The notes under the pieces were generated by a model that saw only the letters and a program-made list of their open reading frames with translations, did not search any database and was not told the DNA's origin. Source: CBDDBK01 sp965225715 (GTDB lineage Bacteria > Bacteroidota > Bacteroidia > Cytophagales > Flammeovirgaceae). From it: 64,000 bases of DNA. A program made the translations under genes and the position numbers. Where the stretch lies: contig CBDDBK010000005.1 in NCBI GenBank assembly GCA_965225715.1, positions 248,001 to 312,000 of the forward strand, written 5' to 3'. Below, one piece after another: positions 45,782 to 54,667 of this stretch. The first letter of the stretch is position 1, and every line of letters starts with the position of its first letter.

Positions 45782-46552
45782 ATGGAACTTAATTATAAAA
45801 AATTAGGCGATAATAAAGATACAATATTAATTTTACATGGGATTTTTGGATCTTTAGGTAATTGGTTAGGATTTGCTAAAAAATTAGCCAACGATTATAC
45901 AATCTATCTATTAGATTTACGTAATCATGGTAAAAGTCCTCATAGTAAAGAATTCACTTTAAAGTCTATGGCTAAAGATGTTGTAGATTTTATAAAGACC
46001 CATAACATAAAACCACCTATCTTATTAGGTCATTCTATGGGTGGGAAAGTAGCCATGTTTGTCAGTCAACTATATCCCAAAAGTATAAAAAAATTGGTTG
46101 TTATTGATATTGCTCCCAAAGCCTACCCTATCAAACATGATACTATATTGCAAGGACTTAATTATTTAAAATTAGAAGATATAAAATCTCGTAAAGAAGC
46201 TTTTGATGCTCTTATTTCTTTTGTACCTAATCCAAATGTAAGACATTTTTTATTAAAAAATTTAAAACGAAATAAGAACAATCACTTTGAATGGCTTATT
46301 AATTTGCCTGTCATTACAGAATCTATAACTCAAATTGGTAAAGGACTTCCTTTTAAACAACCCAATCAGCAAACAACTCTTTTTATCAGAGGTGATCAAT
46401 CTGATTATATAGAGGATAAAGATTATGACTTAATTTATAGCTTTTTCCCTACAGCAAAAATTATAACTATTGAAAATACAGGACATTGGATTCATGTTGA
46501 AAAACCAAAAGAACTCTTAGACTGTCTAACTTTTTTCTTAACTAATTCTTAG
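45782..46552 (+). CDS. alpha/beta hydrolase (YbfF-like esterase)
   Basis: A 256-residue hydrolase from the ATG at 45782. The oxyanion element ILHGIFGSLGNW is near 17-28, the nucleophile elbow LGHSMGGKVAMFV near 83-95 and the catalytic His in TGHWIHVEKP near 240. DLRNHGKSPHS is also conserved in the YbfF group of short-chain esterases. The frame is open upstream to a TTG at 45752, only 3 bp from the divergent ogt start, so the later ATG (or that at 45773) is more likely; MELNYKKLG is where the fold begins. Confidence 0.83.
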   Translation: MELNYKKLGDNKDTILILHGIFGSLGNWLGFAKKLANDYTIYLLDLRNHGKSPHSKEFTLKSMAKDVVDFIKTHNIKPPILLGHSMGGKVAMFVSQLYPKSIKKLVVIDIAPKAYPIKHDTILQGLNYLKLEDIKSRKEAFDALISFVPNPNVRHFLLKNLKRNKNNHFEWLINLPVITESITQIGKGLPFKQPNQQTTLFIRGDQSDYIEDKDYDLIYSFFPTAKIITIENTGHWIHVEKPKELLDCLTFFLTNS

Positions 46553-46604
46553 CTATAGCAATGCTATTTTTATATAGAAAAGATTGATTTTCAATACAAA
46601 TAGG
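46553..46604. repeat. dispersed intergenic repeat copy interrupted by IS5
   Basis: The hairpin CTATAGCAATGCTATTTTTA overlaps the stop codon of the esterase gene, followed by GATTGATTTTCAATACAAAT and AGGTTAA. The expected continuation is replaced by the left end of the IS5 element, so the insertion fell within the repeat. Confidence 0.6.
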
Positions 46605-46608
46605 TTAA

Positions 46609-47501
46609 GAGCATGTTTAGTTTTTTATTTTGAAAAGAGCGTTAAATTTCATAAAATAACACTTTTATTTTCACTCGAAACGGTGCTACTGCTTTATGGA
46701 AAAGAAACACGTTTCTAAACAAAAGAAACATAATACTATAGATGACGTCCTGTGGGCAAAGATAGAAAGATATTTTCCTCATGCCAAACACAAGAGAAAA
46801 TACAAACAAAGAGATGTTTTTAATGCTTGCTTATTCATAGTCAAGATAGGTATACAATGGCGCAATTTACCCGAAAAATATCCGTCCTATAATCTCATTT
46901 TTTTTTATTTTAGCAAATGGAAACAAACTGGTATTTGGGATAAGTTACTAGTACAACTTGTTAAAAATGAGCGTAATAATTATTGAAAAAATAATCAAGC
47001 CAATCGTATAGCTATAGATAATCGACGTGTTAAACAGAGTAGTTTTATGGCAAAGGATATAGGGGTAGATGGGGGTAAAAAAGTGAAAGGCAAAAAAGGA
47101 CATATAGCTGTCGATAGTTTGGGGTCTGCCCTAGGTATATCTGTTACTGCCGCTAATACCTATAATGGTAAAGAAGGAGTAAACTTACTCGACAAGCTGC
47201 GCGGACGTATAAAAGAGAAGACTTTATTTTGTGTTGATAAGAGTTATCAGGGTGATTTTGTCAAGGCGGTGGATTCTTTAAATTATCCTATTGATGTTGG
47301 TCAGCCACCTCCTTCAGAGCTTGGTTTTGTACCCAGAAAGGGGCGCTGGCAAGTAGAGCGGAGTTTTTCTTGGTTAAATTTTTACCATAGATTGAGTAAA
47401 GATTACGAAAAAATCATAAAATCGGCTTTAGCATTCATTCAAATAGCGTTTATTAACATCCTTTTGAACAGAATAGAGGATAAAAAAAATTAAACACGTT
47501 C
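46609..47501 (+). mobile_element. IS5-family insertion sequence, 893 bp
   Basis: The ends are imperfect inverted repeats: left GAGCATGTTTAGTTTTTTAT, right (read inward) GAACGTGTTTAATTTTTTTT. TTAA lies directly outside both ends (46605-46608 and 47502-47505), consistent with a short target duplication. The transposase frame (46696-47493) fills most of the element. A second, deleted copy is at 18638-19060. Confidence 0.85.
46696..47493 (+). pseudogene. IS5-family transposase with one in-frame TGA
   Basis: A 265-codon frame from MEKKHVSKQKKHNTIDDVLW to LNRIEDKKN. It is interrupted once by TGA at 46984-46986 (codon 97), between KNERNNY and KNNQANRIAIDNRRVKQS; both halves are in the same frame, so no shift is needed. 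The N-terminal part is a DUF4096-like domain (DVFNACLFIVKIGIQWRNLP). The DDE residues remain: D in AIDNRRVKQS, D in CVDKSYQGDF and E in RWQVERSFSWLNFYHRLSKD. Thus the enzyme looks functional except for the stop. Read-through, a recent null mutation, or use of the second half from an internal Met (47047) are possible; the last would lack the first D. Confidence 0.82.
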
Positions 47502-47558
47502 TTAAAAGTAGCATTCAAAATCGCTTACCAATTTTCTACCAGATTGAAGATTAAAGTA

Positions 47559-47777
47559 CAAATTATCTCCCGCAGGATTTTCAGAGCTAGGCCTGCTTTT
47601 CTCTACGTTTAATATTTTTGATACATTGGCAGAAAGAGCAGACTGAAGATTTAGGAATCCAAGTCATTTTTTTAAAACTATTTTACCTTTAGAATGAAAA
47701 TTTTTAACTTGCAAAATAACCTAATATTTTAAATATTTTCTTAATCTTAATCTTAATCGTTACCTGTGTAACACTAC
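47559..47777 (-). mobile_element. truncated IS1-family remnant
   Basis: The 220 bp from AAATTATCTCCCGCAGGATT to the terminal repeat CGTTACCTGTGTAACACTA match the right part of the IS1 element at 62654-63255, with scattered differences. Its other end is missing; IS5 lies 58 bp away. Three stops interrupt the zinc-finger region. It sits directly upstream of parA. Confidence 0.8.
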
Positions 47778-47826
47778 CTTAATTTATTGGTTTTAATTTC
47801 AATAATTCCTAACTATAGTAGCTTAA

Positions 47827-48498
47827 ATGTCTAAAATTATTTCTTTTGCTTCTCAAAAAGGGGGGGTTGGTAAAACAACTCTATTGATGCTAACAGCTTC
47901 TGCGCTTCATAGCCGCATGAATAAAAGAATGGTTGTGATTGACTGTGACCAACAAGCTTCTATTAAACATATTTATGAAAAAGAAAATAATGATATGTCT
48001 TATCCTGTTATTAATTTTGATTGGGCACAGAAAAATAGTCAAATAAACTTTACTAAAATTATTGCTCTTTGTCAACTCAAATATGATTTTATATTTCTTG
48101 ATTTACCAAGTAAAAGTGAAAAAAATGATGAAATATACAATTCCTTAGTCATTTCAGATATCATAATTATTCCGGTTATTGCCAGTCGTTTAGATATTAT
48201 TTCAACAATCAAGTTTTTAAATACTTTGCCAAAGATTACTAAAATAAGAAAGGATAAAAAAATGAGTATTGAAATTTATGGTATTATCAACAAAAAAGAT
48301 AGTACACGTGAGTATCGTGAACTTGATTTCTTAAAACAATTATCAGGTATTGGAAATATTAAACTTTTTTATACGCCTATTTCTATGAGTGTGGACTACA
48401 AAAGAAAAATTTCTACTGTTCATGATCCTGTAGATCCTCAAGCTAAACATGAATTTAATACTTATTTTGAAGAATTTATAACTAAGTGTGTTTTTTAG
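47827..48498 (+). CDS. ParA family ATPase
   Basis: A 223-residue protein. It starts SKIISFASQKGGVGKTTLLM, with the deviant Walker A KGGVGKTT typical of ParA/MinD ATPases, then VVIDCDQQASIKH and DFIFLDLPSKSE (Walker B). No ParB gene follows. The length is that of small ParA proteins of mobile elements or of orphan chromosomal ParAs that position other complexes. It begins 50 bp after an IS1 remnant. The product could segregate a plasmid-derived region or a protein cluster; the sequence alone does not tell. Confidence 0.85.
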   Translation: MSKIISFASQKGGVGKTTLLMLTASALHSRMNKRMVVIDCDQQASIKHIYEKENNDMSYPVINFDWAQKNSQINFTKIIALCQLKYDFIFLDLPSKSEKNDEIYNSLVISDIIIIPVIASRLDIISTIKFLNTLPKITKIRKDKKMSIEIYGIINKKDSTREYRELDFLKQLSGIGNIKLFYTPISMSVDYKRKISTVHDPVDPQAKHEFNTYFEEFITKCVF

Positions 48499-48548
48499 AT
48501 CTATAGTGAAATCAGTCTATTATAGTCGTATAATACTTATTTTGTATC

Positions 48549-49565
48549 ATGAAACAAAAAGCGGAAGACCTTTTAAAAGTCATTAAAAAAAATAATTGGC
48601 AAAATGTTTATTTTCTACATGGAGATGAACCTTATTACATCAATAAAATTTCAGAATATTTAGAAAATACTATTTTAGAACCTTCTGAAAGAGCATTTAA
48701 CCAAGTTGTTGGGTATGGAAAAGATAGTAGTTTGAAAACCATTTTAGAACATGCCAAACGATATCCGATGACAGCTAAATACATGGTTATTTTAGTCAAA
48801 GAAGCCCAAGATTTACTAGATCTTGGTAAAAAAGAAGGTCGTACTCTTCTGAGTAATTACATTAAAAAACCAATTAAAAGTACCATATTGATTTTTTGTT
48901 ACAAACACAAACTTTTGGATGGAAAAACGGAACTTGCCAAGTCTTTAACCAAAGCCAATATGCTCATAGAAAGTAAAAAACTATATGATAATCAAATCTC
49001 TGATTGGATAAACCAATATTGTAAAAATCAAAAAATTAAAATCGATAGAGAAGCAATACAACTGCTATCCGACTATGTTGGCAACAATATAGAACGCCTT
49101 GTCAAAGAGATCGGAAAACTATACAATAATTTGAATAAAGTAGGCACAATAATTACCAAAACTTTAGTTGATAAGTATGTAGCTCCGGATAACAATTACA
49201 ATATCTTTCAACTCCAAAAAGCCTTAGGTGATAAAAATCATCTTAAAGCCTTCCAAATCATTAATAAACAGCGCCAAAGTGGCGAATCTATTGCTCTGGT
49301 ATCCATTTTATTTGACTACTTTTCTAAAGTCTTAATGATGTATCATTATCCCAATCTCGATATTTATGAAATTGCTAAACGTACCAAATTAGCCTCTTTT
49401 ATGGTTAAGGATTATAAAAAAGGGGTTAAAAACTATTCCGAATCTCAAGTTTTAAAAATCATAGAAAACCTTCATATCGCTGATTTACAACTTAAAGGAA
49501 TTGGATATACACTCAAAGAATCCCTCATTCTTAAAGAATTGCTCTTTAAAATTCTTAACAACTAA
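48549..49565 (+). CDS. holA: DNA polymerase III subunit delta
   Basis: A 338-residue HolA. It is the clamp-loader subunit that opens the beta clamp. The N-terminal pattern WQNVYFLHGDEPYYINKISE and the middle KAKYMVILVKEAQDL-type strand (here TAKYMVILVKEAQDL) are diagnostic, followed by LLSDYVGNNIERLVKEIGKL and the C-terminal helical domain ending LKESLILKELLFKIL. It lies 50 bp downstream of parA and is convergent with carB (16 bp between stops). Confidence 0.9.
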   Translation: MKQKAEDLLKVIKKNNWQNVYFLHGDEPYYINKISEYLENTILEPSERAFNQVVGYGKDSSLKTILEHAKRYPMTAKYMVILVKEAQDLLDLGKKEGRTLLSNYIKKPIKSTILIFCYKHKLLDGKTELAKSLTKANMLIESKKLYDNQISDWINQYCKNQKIKIDREAIQLLSDYVGNNIERLVKEIGKLYNNLNKVGTIITKTLVDKYVAPDNNYNIFQLQKALGDKNHLKAFQIINKQRQSGESIALVSILFDYFSKVLMMYHYPNLDIYEIAKRTKLASFMVKDYKKGVKNYSESQVLKIIENLHIADLQLKGIGYTLKESLILKELLFKILNN

Positions 49566-49581
49566 CCTCTAGCTTCTTAAA

Positions 49582-52398
49582 CTAACGACTCAAAAATAGG
49601 TTTCTCTTATTATAAATATTTAAGAAAAAAGAATCTCTGAGATTATCTATAAATAAAATACTTTCGCCCGTAGACTTCATTTCAGGTCCTAATTCTTTGT
49701 TGACATTAGGGAATTTTTCAAAAGAAAATATAGGTACTTTGATAGCATATCCTTTTTTATAGGGCTTAAAATTAAAATCTTTTAATTTTTTATTGCCCAA
49801 CATAATTTTAGTAGCTATTTTAACGTAAGGTTCTTGATAACTTTTACAAATAAATGGTACTGTTCTTGAAGCCCTTGGGTTGGCTTCTATTACATAAACC
49901 TTATCTTCTTTAATAGCAAACTGGATATTAATGAGTCCTATAGTCTTTAAGGCTAAGGTAATTTTATGAGTATATAATTTAATTTGTTCAAGAATAAGAT
50001 TGCCCAGATTATAAGGTGGTAAAAGGGCATAAGAGTCACCTGAATGGATACCTGCTGGTTCTATATGTTCCATAATACCAATGATATATACACTTTCTCC
50101 GTCACAAATAGCATCGACTTCAGCTTCTATGGCATTTTCCAAAAAATTATCCATCAAAACCTCATTATTAGGCATGATTTCAAATAAATTAACCAGATGT
50201 TTTTCCATCTCTTTTTCATTGATAACAATATTCATATTTTGGCCACCCAAAACATAAGATGGTCTGATTAAAAGTGGAAACCCAAGTTTTGTAGACAATT
50301 CTATGCCTTCTTGAGCTGAAGAAACCACTCCAAATTTGGGATATGGAATTTCCAAATTTCTTAATAATCTTGAAAAACGTCCTCTATCTTCTGCTAAATC
50401 TAAAGATTGATAATCTGTGCCGATAATAGGTATCCTTTTTTTATGGAGTTTTTTGGCTAATTTTAAGGCTGTTTGACCTCCTAACTGTACAATAACTCCT
50501 TCAGGTTTTTCATGATCGATAATATCTTCTATATTTTCCCAAAAAACCGGTTCAAAATATAACTTATCAGCTATATCAAAGTCAGTAGAAACAGTTTCAG
50601 GGTTGCAATTAATCATAATTGTTTCATAACCCATTTCTTTAGCTCCTAAAACCCCATGTACACAACAGTAATCAAACTCTATTCCCTGCCCTATTCTGTT
50701 AGGTCCTGAACCCAAAATAATGACTTTTTTCTTATCTGAAGAAATTGATTCGTTAGAACCACCAAAAGTTGAATAATAATAAGGTGTTTTAGCTTCAAAT
50801 TCAGCAGCACAGGTATCAACTGTTTTCCAAATTCGAGTAATTTGATACTTTTTTTGTAAAGCCTTAATTTTTTCAGGCTTAGTTTTTAAAAGAGTAGCCA
50901 GTTGGCTATCAGAATACCCTTTTTGTTTGGCTATACGTAAATAATCAGCAGGTAATTTCTTGATCGTATAAGATTCCAATTCTTTTTCAAAAATAATCAA
51001 AGATTCTATTTGTCTTAAAAACCAATTGTCAATTTTACTTAATTCCTGAATAGCTTTTATAGAAAAGCCAGATTTAAAAGCCTTGTAAATATAAAAGAGC
51101 CTATCCCAGCTCGGTTTTTTTAATTTTTTATTAATAGCTTTATGTCCTTTTTTCTGAATATCTATTGTGCCAAAAATACCATTATTTTTAAGTTCTAAAG
51201 AATGACAAGCTTTCTGTAGGGCTTCTTGAAAGTTGTGTCCTATAGCCATAACCTCACCCACAGATTTCATTTGGAAGCCAAGTTCTTGCTGACTACCTTT
51301 AAATTTATCAAAATCCCATCGCGGAATTTTCACGACAACATAATCCAAAGTCGGTTCAAAAAAAGCAGATGTTGTGTTTGTAATGCTATTTTTAAGTTCA
51401 TCAAGATGGTAACCTATGGCTAACTTGCTGGCTATTTTAGCAATAGGATACCCCGTAGCTTTGGAAGCTAAAGCCGAAGATCGCGACACACGCGGATTTA
51501 TTTCTATGGCTATAATTTCTTCACTTTCAGGATTCAGAGCAAATTGAACATTACAACCACCTGCAAATTCTCCTATACCATTCATCATTTTTATAGCCAA
51601 ATTTCTCATTTTTTGATATACAGTATCAGGAAGTGTCATAGCTGGAGCCACAGTAATAGAATCTCCTGTATGTACGCCCATGGCATCAAAATTTTCGATA
51701 CTACAAACAATAATGATATTACCTACAGAGTCTCTTAATAACTCTAATTCATACTCTTTCCAACCGTAAATGCTTTTTTCTACTAAAACCTCATGAACAG
51801 GTGAACTATGTAAGCCAATTGATAGTTTTTTTTCAAAATCTTCCGATTGATCAACTACACTACCTCCTGTACCACCTAAAGTAAATGATGGGCGCAAAAC
51901 TAATGGGAAACCAAGATGTTGAGCAATTTCTTTACCTTCTAAATAAGACCGGGCTGTTTTACCTTTGCAGACAGGAATGTCGAGTTCTATCATTCTTTTT
52001 CGAAATTTTTCCCTATCTTCTGTAACCTCTATTGCCTCAATATTAACACCAATAACATCAACTCCATATTCTTCCCAAATACCTTGATTTTGGCATTCGA
52101 TAGCTAAATTTAAAGCTGTCTGTCCACCCATAGTTGGTAAAACAGCATCTATATGATGTTGTTCTAAGATTTTAACAATTGAATCTTTTGTTAGTGGTTC
52201 AAGATAAATATTATCAGCACTAACACGATCTGTCATAATAGTTGCCGGATTAGAATTAATCAAAGTTACTTCTAAGCCTTCGTCTTTCAAAGCTCGTGCT
52301 GCTTGTGAACCTGAATAATCAAATTCACATGCCTGCCCTATCACAATAGGCCCACTGCCTATAATTAAAACAGAACGAATACGTTTATTCCTTGGCAT
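49582..52398 (-). CDS. carB: carbamoyl-phosphate synthase large subunit, short form
   Basis: A 938-residue CarB. It makes carbamoyl phosphate for pyrimidines and arginine. The two ATP-grasp halves are clear: VLIIGSGPIVIGQACEFDYS at the start with LRPSFTLGGTGGS, and the second half from VIILGSGPNRIGQGIEFDYC with IRPSYVLGGQNMN. The protein ends soon after the second half (STGESILFIDN), so the C-terminal MGS-like allosteric domain (about 130 residues in E. coli) is missing. Many Bacteroidota CarB proteins share this length, so it is probably a lineage trait and not damage. carA is not in the window. Confidence 0.96.
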   Translation of the reverse strand: MPRNKRIRSVLIIGSGPIVIGQACEFDYSGSQAARALKDEGLEVTLINSNPATIMTDRVSADNIYLEPLTKDSIVKILEQHHIDAVLPTMGGQTALNLAIECQNQGIWEEYGVDVIGVNIEAIEVTEDREKFRKRMIELDIPVCKGKTARSYLEGKEIAQHLGFPLVLRPSFTLGGTGGSVVDQSEDFEKKLSIGLHSSPVHEVLVEKSIYGWKEYELELLRDSVGNIIIVCSIENFDAMGVHTGDSITVAPAMTLPDTVYQKMRNLAIKMMNGIGEFAGGCNVQFALNPESEEIIAIEINPRVSRSSALASKATGYPIAKIASKLAIGYHLDELKNSITNTTSAFFEPTLDYVVVKIPRWDFDKFKGSQQELGFQMKSVGEVMAIGHNFQEALQKACHSLELKNNGIFGTIDIQKKGHKAINKKLKKPSWDRLFYIYKAFKSGFSIKAIQELSKIDNWFLRQIESLIIFEKELESYTIKKLPADYLRIAKQKGYSDSQLATLLKTKPEKIKALQKKYQITRIWKTVDTCAAEFEAKTPYYYSTFGGSNESISSDKKKVIILGSGPNRIGQGIEFDYCCVHGVLGAKEMGYETIMINCNPETVSTDFDIADKLYFEPVFWENIEDIIDHEKPEGVIVQLGGQTALKLAKKLHKKRIPIIGTDYQSLDLAEDRGRFSRLLRNLEIPYPKFGVVSSAQEGIELSTKLGFPLLIRPSYVLGGQNMNIVINEKEMEKHLVNLFEIMPNNEVLMDNFLENAIEAEVDAICDGESVYIIGIMEHIEPAGIHSGDSYALLPPYNLGNLILEQIKLYTHKITLALKTIGLINIQFAIKEDKVYVIEANPRASRTVPFICKSYQEPYVKIATKIMLGNKKLKDFNFKPYKKGYAIKVPIFSFEKFPNVNKELGPEMKSTGESILFIDNLRDSFFLNIYNKRNLFLSR

Positions 52399-52489
52399 TT
52401 AAAATCCTTTTACGATAAGTGTAAATAAAAGTGTATTATATGAGTATTGAAAACTTAGCAAAAGTATAAAAAAGATTTTTGATAGCAAT

Positions 52490-52702
52490 CTACATCAGCT
52501 TTTGTTTTGCTTTTTGGATACACTTGTCTACATTTTCCATCTCCTCCATGAATTTGGGTAAAATATCTTTATAAGGCTCTATAAATTCAGTATAATAGCG
52601 GCGCTGTACAGAATCATTCCAAACTTGTTGGGTTTGTTCGGATTGACTAAATAAGTGGTCTTTTTGTTGTGCTATTTCTTGTTGAATATCAGCTATTTTC
52701 AT
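52490..52702 (-). CDS. 70-residue helical protein, last gene of the WXG100/FtsK-like locus
   Basis: From the ATG at 52702 the product is MKIADIQQEIAQQKDHLFSQ and so on to VDKCIQKAKQKLM. It is charged and helical, with RRYYTEFIEPYKDILPKFME in the middle and no signal peptide. A longer frame reaches back to 52813 but overlaps the preceding gene and is less likely. The start lies 7 bp after the stop of the 324-residue gene, so the two are cotranscribed. It could be a chaperone, an antitoxin/immunity protein or a small WXG100-like partner; I cannot decide. Confidence 0.65.
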   Translation of the reverse strand: MKIADIQQEIAQQKDHLFSQSEQTQQVWNDSVQRRYYTEFIEPYKDILPKFMEEMENVDKCIQKAKQKLM

Positions 52703-52709
52703 AATTATA

Positions 52710-53684
52710 TTAAGGTAATGTTTTGTAAACTTCTGCTCCAATAGGTGTGTTATTGCGTGTATGATAATGATGGCTTTGAAAAAAAGAAAGTTGATGTTGA
52801 TTTGCCCAGGCACCTAGTTCAGAACACTGGTTTTGAATTGCTGTTTGCTCTATATTGTTTAAAATTTTTTCTCTGAGTTCTGTATTTTGGATATTAAAAT
52901 TTAAGATTTTACCTATTCTTTTGCCTGCTTGTTCTTGAATAGTCAGGCGGGCAGCTTTTTGAGCATTATCATTTTGTTGGGCATGAAAATCTATACGGTT
53001 GCTTTCGGAAGAGCAAAACAGTTTGTAAATCTCACCAAAAGAAGTCGTGAAAATTTCGTGAGCCAGTAAAGCTAAAGCAGCAACTCCTGTAACCGCTGTC
53101 AGAAGTTCGCCCAATAGATTGCCGTCGCTTTGTTGAGATATTTTTTGAGAAAAAGTGGCGCCGGCCGGATTTGAAACTTGTCTTGTAGGTGCTTGAATAC
53201 TTTTATAGTTTTCAGCACCATTGATGAGTTGTTGAAGGGCATGACTAGCCGGTGGTGTATGCTCTTGTAGTAAGTATTTAAACTGGTATTTTATTTTATT
53301 AAAGGCTTTAATAGCTGCTTGCACACCCGCTACGATGTTTTTGCATTCTTGATAAGCCCGTTGAGCTGCTTGAAATTGTCTGTGGCAATCCGCCACATAA
53401 TGCTCTAAATGTCTACAATTAGGAGCTTCGTAAGAACCGTTATCGTCATAATACCCACTGTTTTGACACCGGCTTAGGGCGGCATGAGCAGATTGTAATC
53501 TTGCTTGACATTGGTTAACGGCTCTTTGGCGTTGTCGCTCTATTTTTTTAAGATCTTCAAGTTCTTTTTTAAGTGTATTGTCTAAACTGGGCAGCAAAGC
53601 CAGACCACGCTGACTGGTTTGCTGAAGAACTATCTTAAGCGCTTTAAGTCCATTTAAATCGCGAATATCAATTCCTCCTTTCAT
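52710..53684 (-). CDS. Gln/Cys-rich helical protein of the WXG100/FtsK-like locus
   Basis: A 324-residue protein I do not recognise. The first 140 residues are a helical hairpin with four regularly placed Cys; at its turn is the motif C-x2-SGYYDDNGSYEAP-x-C (about 73-90), which looks like a structured loop. Residues 190-215 (LLGELLTAVTGVAALALLAH) are hydrophobic enough for one membrane segment. The C-terminus is rich in Gln, Asn and His and ends SHHYHTRNNTPIGAEVY. There is no signal peptide. The gene lies 3 bp from the WXG100-like gene and 7 bp from the 70-residue gene. By position it is the best candidate for a secreted substrate or effector of the locus, but this is inference. Confidence 0.7.
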   Translation of the reverse strand: MKGGIDIRDLNGLKALKIVLQQTSQRGLALLPSLDNTLKKELEDLKKIERQRQRAVNQCQARLQSAHAALSRCQNSGYYDDNGSYEAPNCRHLEHYVADCHRQFQAAQRAYQECKNIVAGVQAAIKAFNKIKYQFKYLLQEHTPPASHALQQLINGAENYKSIQAPTRQVSNPAGATFSQKISQQSDGNLLGELLTAVTGVAALALLAHEIFTTSFGEIYKLFCSSESNRIDFHAQQNDNAQKAARLTIQEQAGKRIGKILNFNIQNTELREKILNNIEQTAIQNQCSELGAWANQHQLSFFQSHHYHTRNNTPIGAEVYKTLP

Positions 53685-53687
53685 ATC

Positions 53688-53960
53688 CTATTTTTGATTC
53701 AAGTATTTTTCAACAGCCTGTGCTTTACGCATCAAAAACTGGCTGTATTCTTCCATATCCGTGATGAGGGTATAAAGAGGCTTGGTTGCCTGATTAAAAT
53801 TTTGCGAAAATTTAACATGTTCGCGGTCCCGCCAAGTTTGACCAAGAACTTGCATTTTGCCTTTGGTCGTACCGAGTTGACTCTTCAATTCAGCTGAAAA
53901 ACGCTTGAGCTGTTGGGCAAATTTCCGGATTTCCACAGGATTAGCTATCGCTTGAGACAT
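53688..53960 (-). CDS. WXG100-like small protein
   Basis: A 90-residue helical protein. It consists of two helices of about 40 residues joined at LGQTWRDREHVKF, where W-R-D takes the place of the WXG turn; the second helix ends AQAVEKYLNQK. Length, pattern (NPVEIRKFAQQLKRFSAELK) and the turn fit the WXG100 (ESAT-6-like) family. WXG100 proteins are substrates and cofactors of FtsK/SpoIIIE-type secretion ATPases, and one such ATPase is encoded upstream. The W-x-D variant is also seen in Bacteroidota relatives. It lies 12 bp after the PD-(D/E)XK-like gene. Confidence 0.75.
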   Translation of the reverse strand: MSQAIANPVEIRKFAQQLKRFSAELKSQLGTTKGKMQVLGQTWRDREHVKFSQNFNQATKPLYTLITDMEEYSQFLMRKAQAVEKYLNQK

Positions 53961-53972
53961 AATGTACTAAAG

Positions 53973-54587
53973 TTAAATAAGTTTAAGGGTTGTTTTTGCA
54001 ATATGATTCAAAATACCCATCAGTATTTCTATATCTTTGAGAAAATAATTTTGATTGTCGATAAAAGCTGTCTGATTTTCTAATTTGATAAAGCGCCAAA
54101 GTTCGCCGTTGGTCACTGTGCCGTATATAAAAGCTAAATCTTTATTTGCTTTTTTATTGAATAGGGAAGCAGCATGCATGGTAGCGATACACTGCCCTAA
54201 ACCAGCGATAACATCATCTTTTTTAGCTTCTACCACGGCAAATACGGGAACAGTGAGATAAAATTGCTGAGGTGCCGCACTGATGATAAAATCACAAATT
54301 CCATCTAAGCCACTTTCCTTATCCACAGAAAAAGAAATCCCCGAAAAAAGACCAATGTCTGTTTTAAAATTTCGCTTTAATTCCAATAAGACAGGCGCAA
54401 TAATAAACTCCGACTTTGCTTTTTCTGTGTCAATAGATAAGGCAAGATGTGCAAATTCTTTGAGCGTCTCAGCCAACCAAGAACTGACAGAAGCACTGGG
54501 CGCCTTATCCCCAAAGAGCTGTTTTTCTGATATCTCAATGGAAAGCTCTTCTGTTATCCGGTCAAGCGTAAAATTACTATAAGCCAT
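53973..54587 (-). CDS. PD-(D/E)XK-like protein (possible nuclease)
   Basis: A 204-residue protein. A helical N-terminus is followed by SFSVDKESGLDGICDFIISA, VPVFAVVEAKKDDVIAGLGQ and CIATMHAASLFN, and then FIYGTVTNGELWRFIKLEN. The series D ... ExK ... Q (Asp in GICDF, Glu-Ala-Lys in VVEAKK, Gln in GLGQC) is the active site pattern of PD-(D/E)XK nucleases such as the N-terminus of type I restriction subunits. No methylase or specificity subunit is near. It is the first of four tightly packed genes and is separated from the ATPase gene by 222 bp that hold a perfect palindrome. Confidence 0.7.
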   Translation of the reverse strand: MAYSNFTLDRITEELSIEISEKQLFGDKAPSASVSSWLAETLKEFAHLALSIDTEKAKSEFIIAPVLLELKRNFKTDIGLFSGISFSVDKESGLDGICDFIISAAPQQFYLTVPVFAVVEAKKDDVIAGLGQCIATMHAASLFNKKANKDLAFIYGTVTNGELWRFIKLENQTAFIDNQNYFLKDIEILMGILNHIAKTTLKLI

Positions 54588-54667
54588 TATGTCATGATAA
54601 AATATGAGTTATAACTATTCTACAATACTTCGGTAAATTTTTATAACAAATTGAAAATCAATGCCTC

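Noticed and set aside
52703..52813. Longer start for the 70-residue protein
   Set aside because: It would overlap the upstream gene by 100 bp in another frame, and the extra residues are the shadow of its C-terminus.
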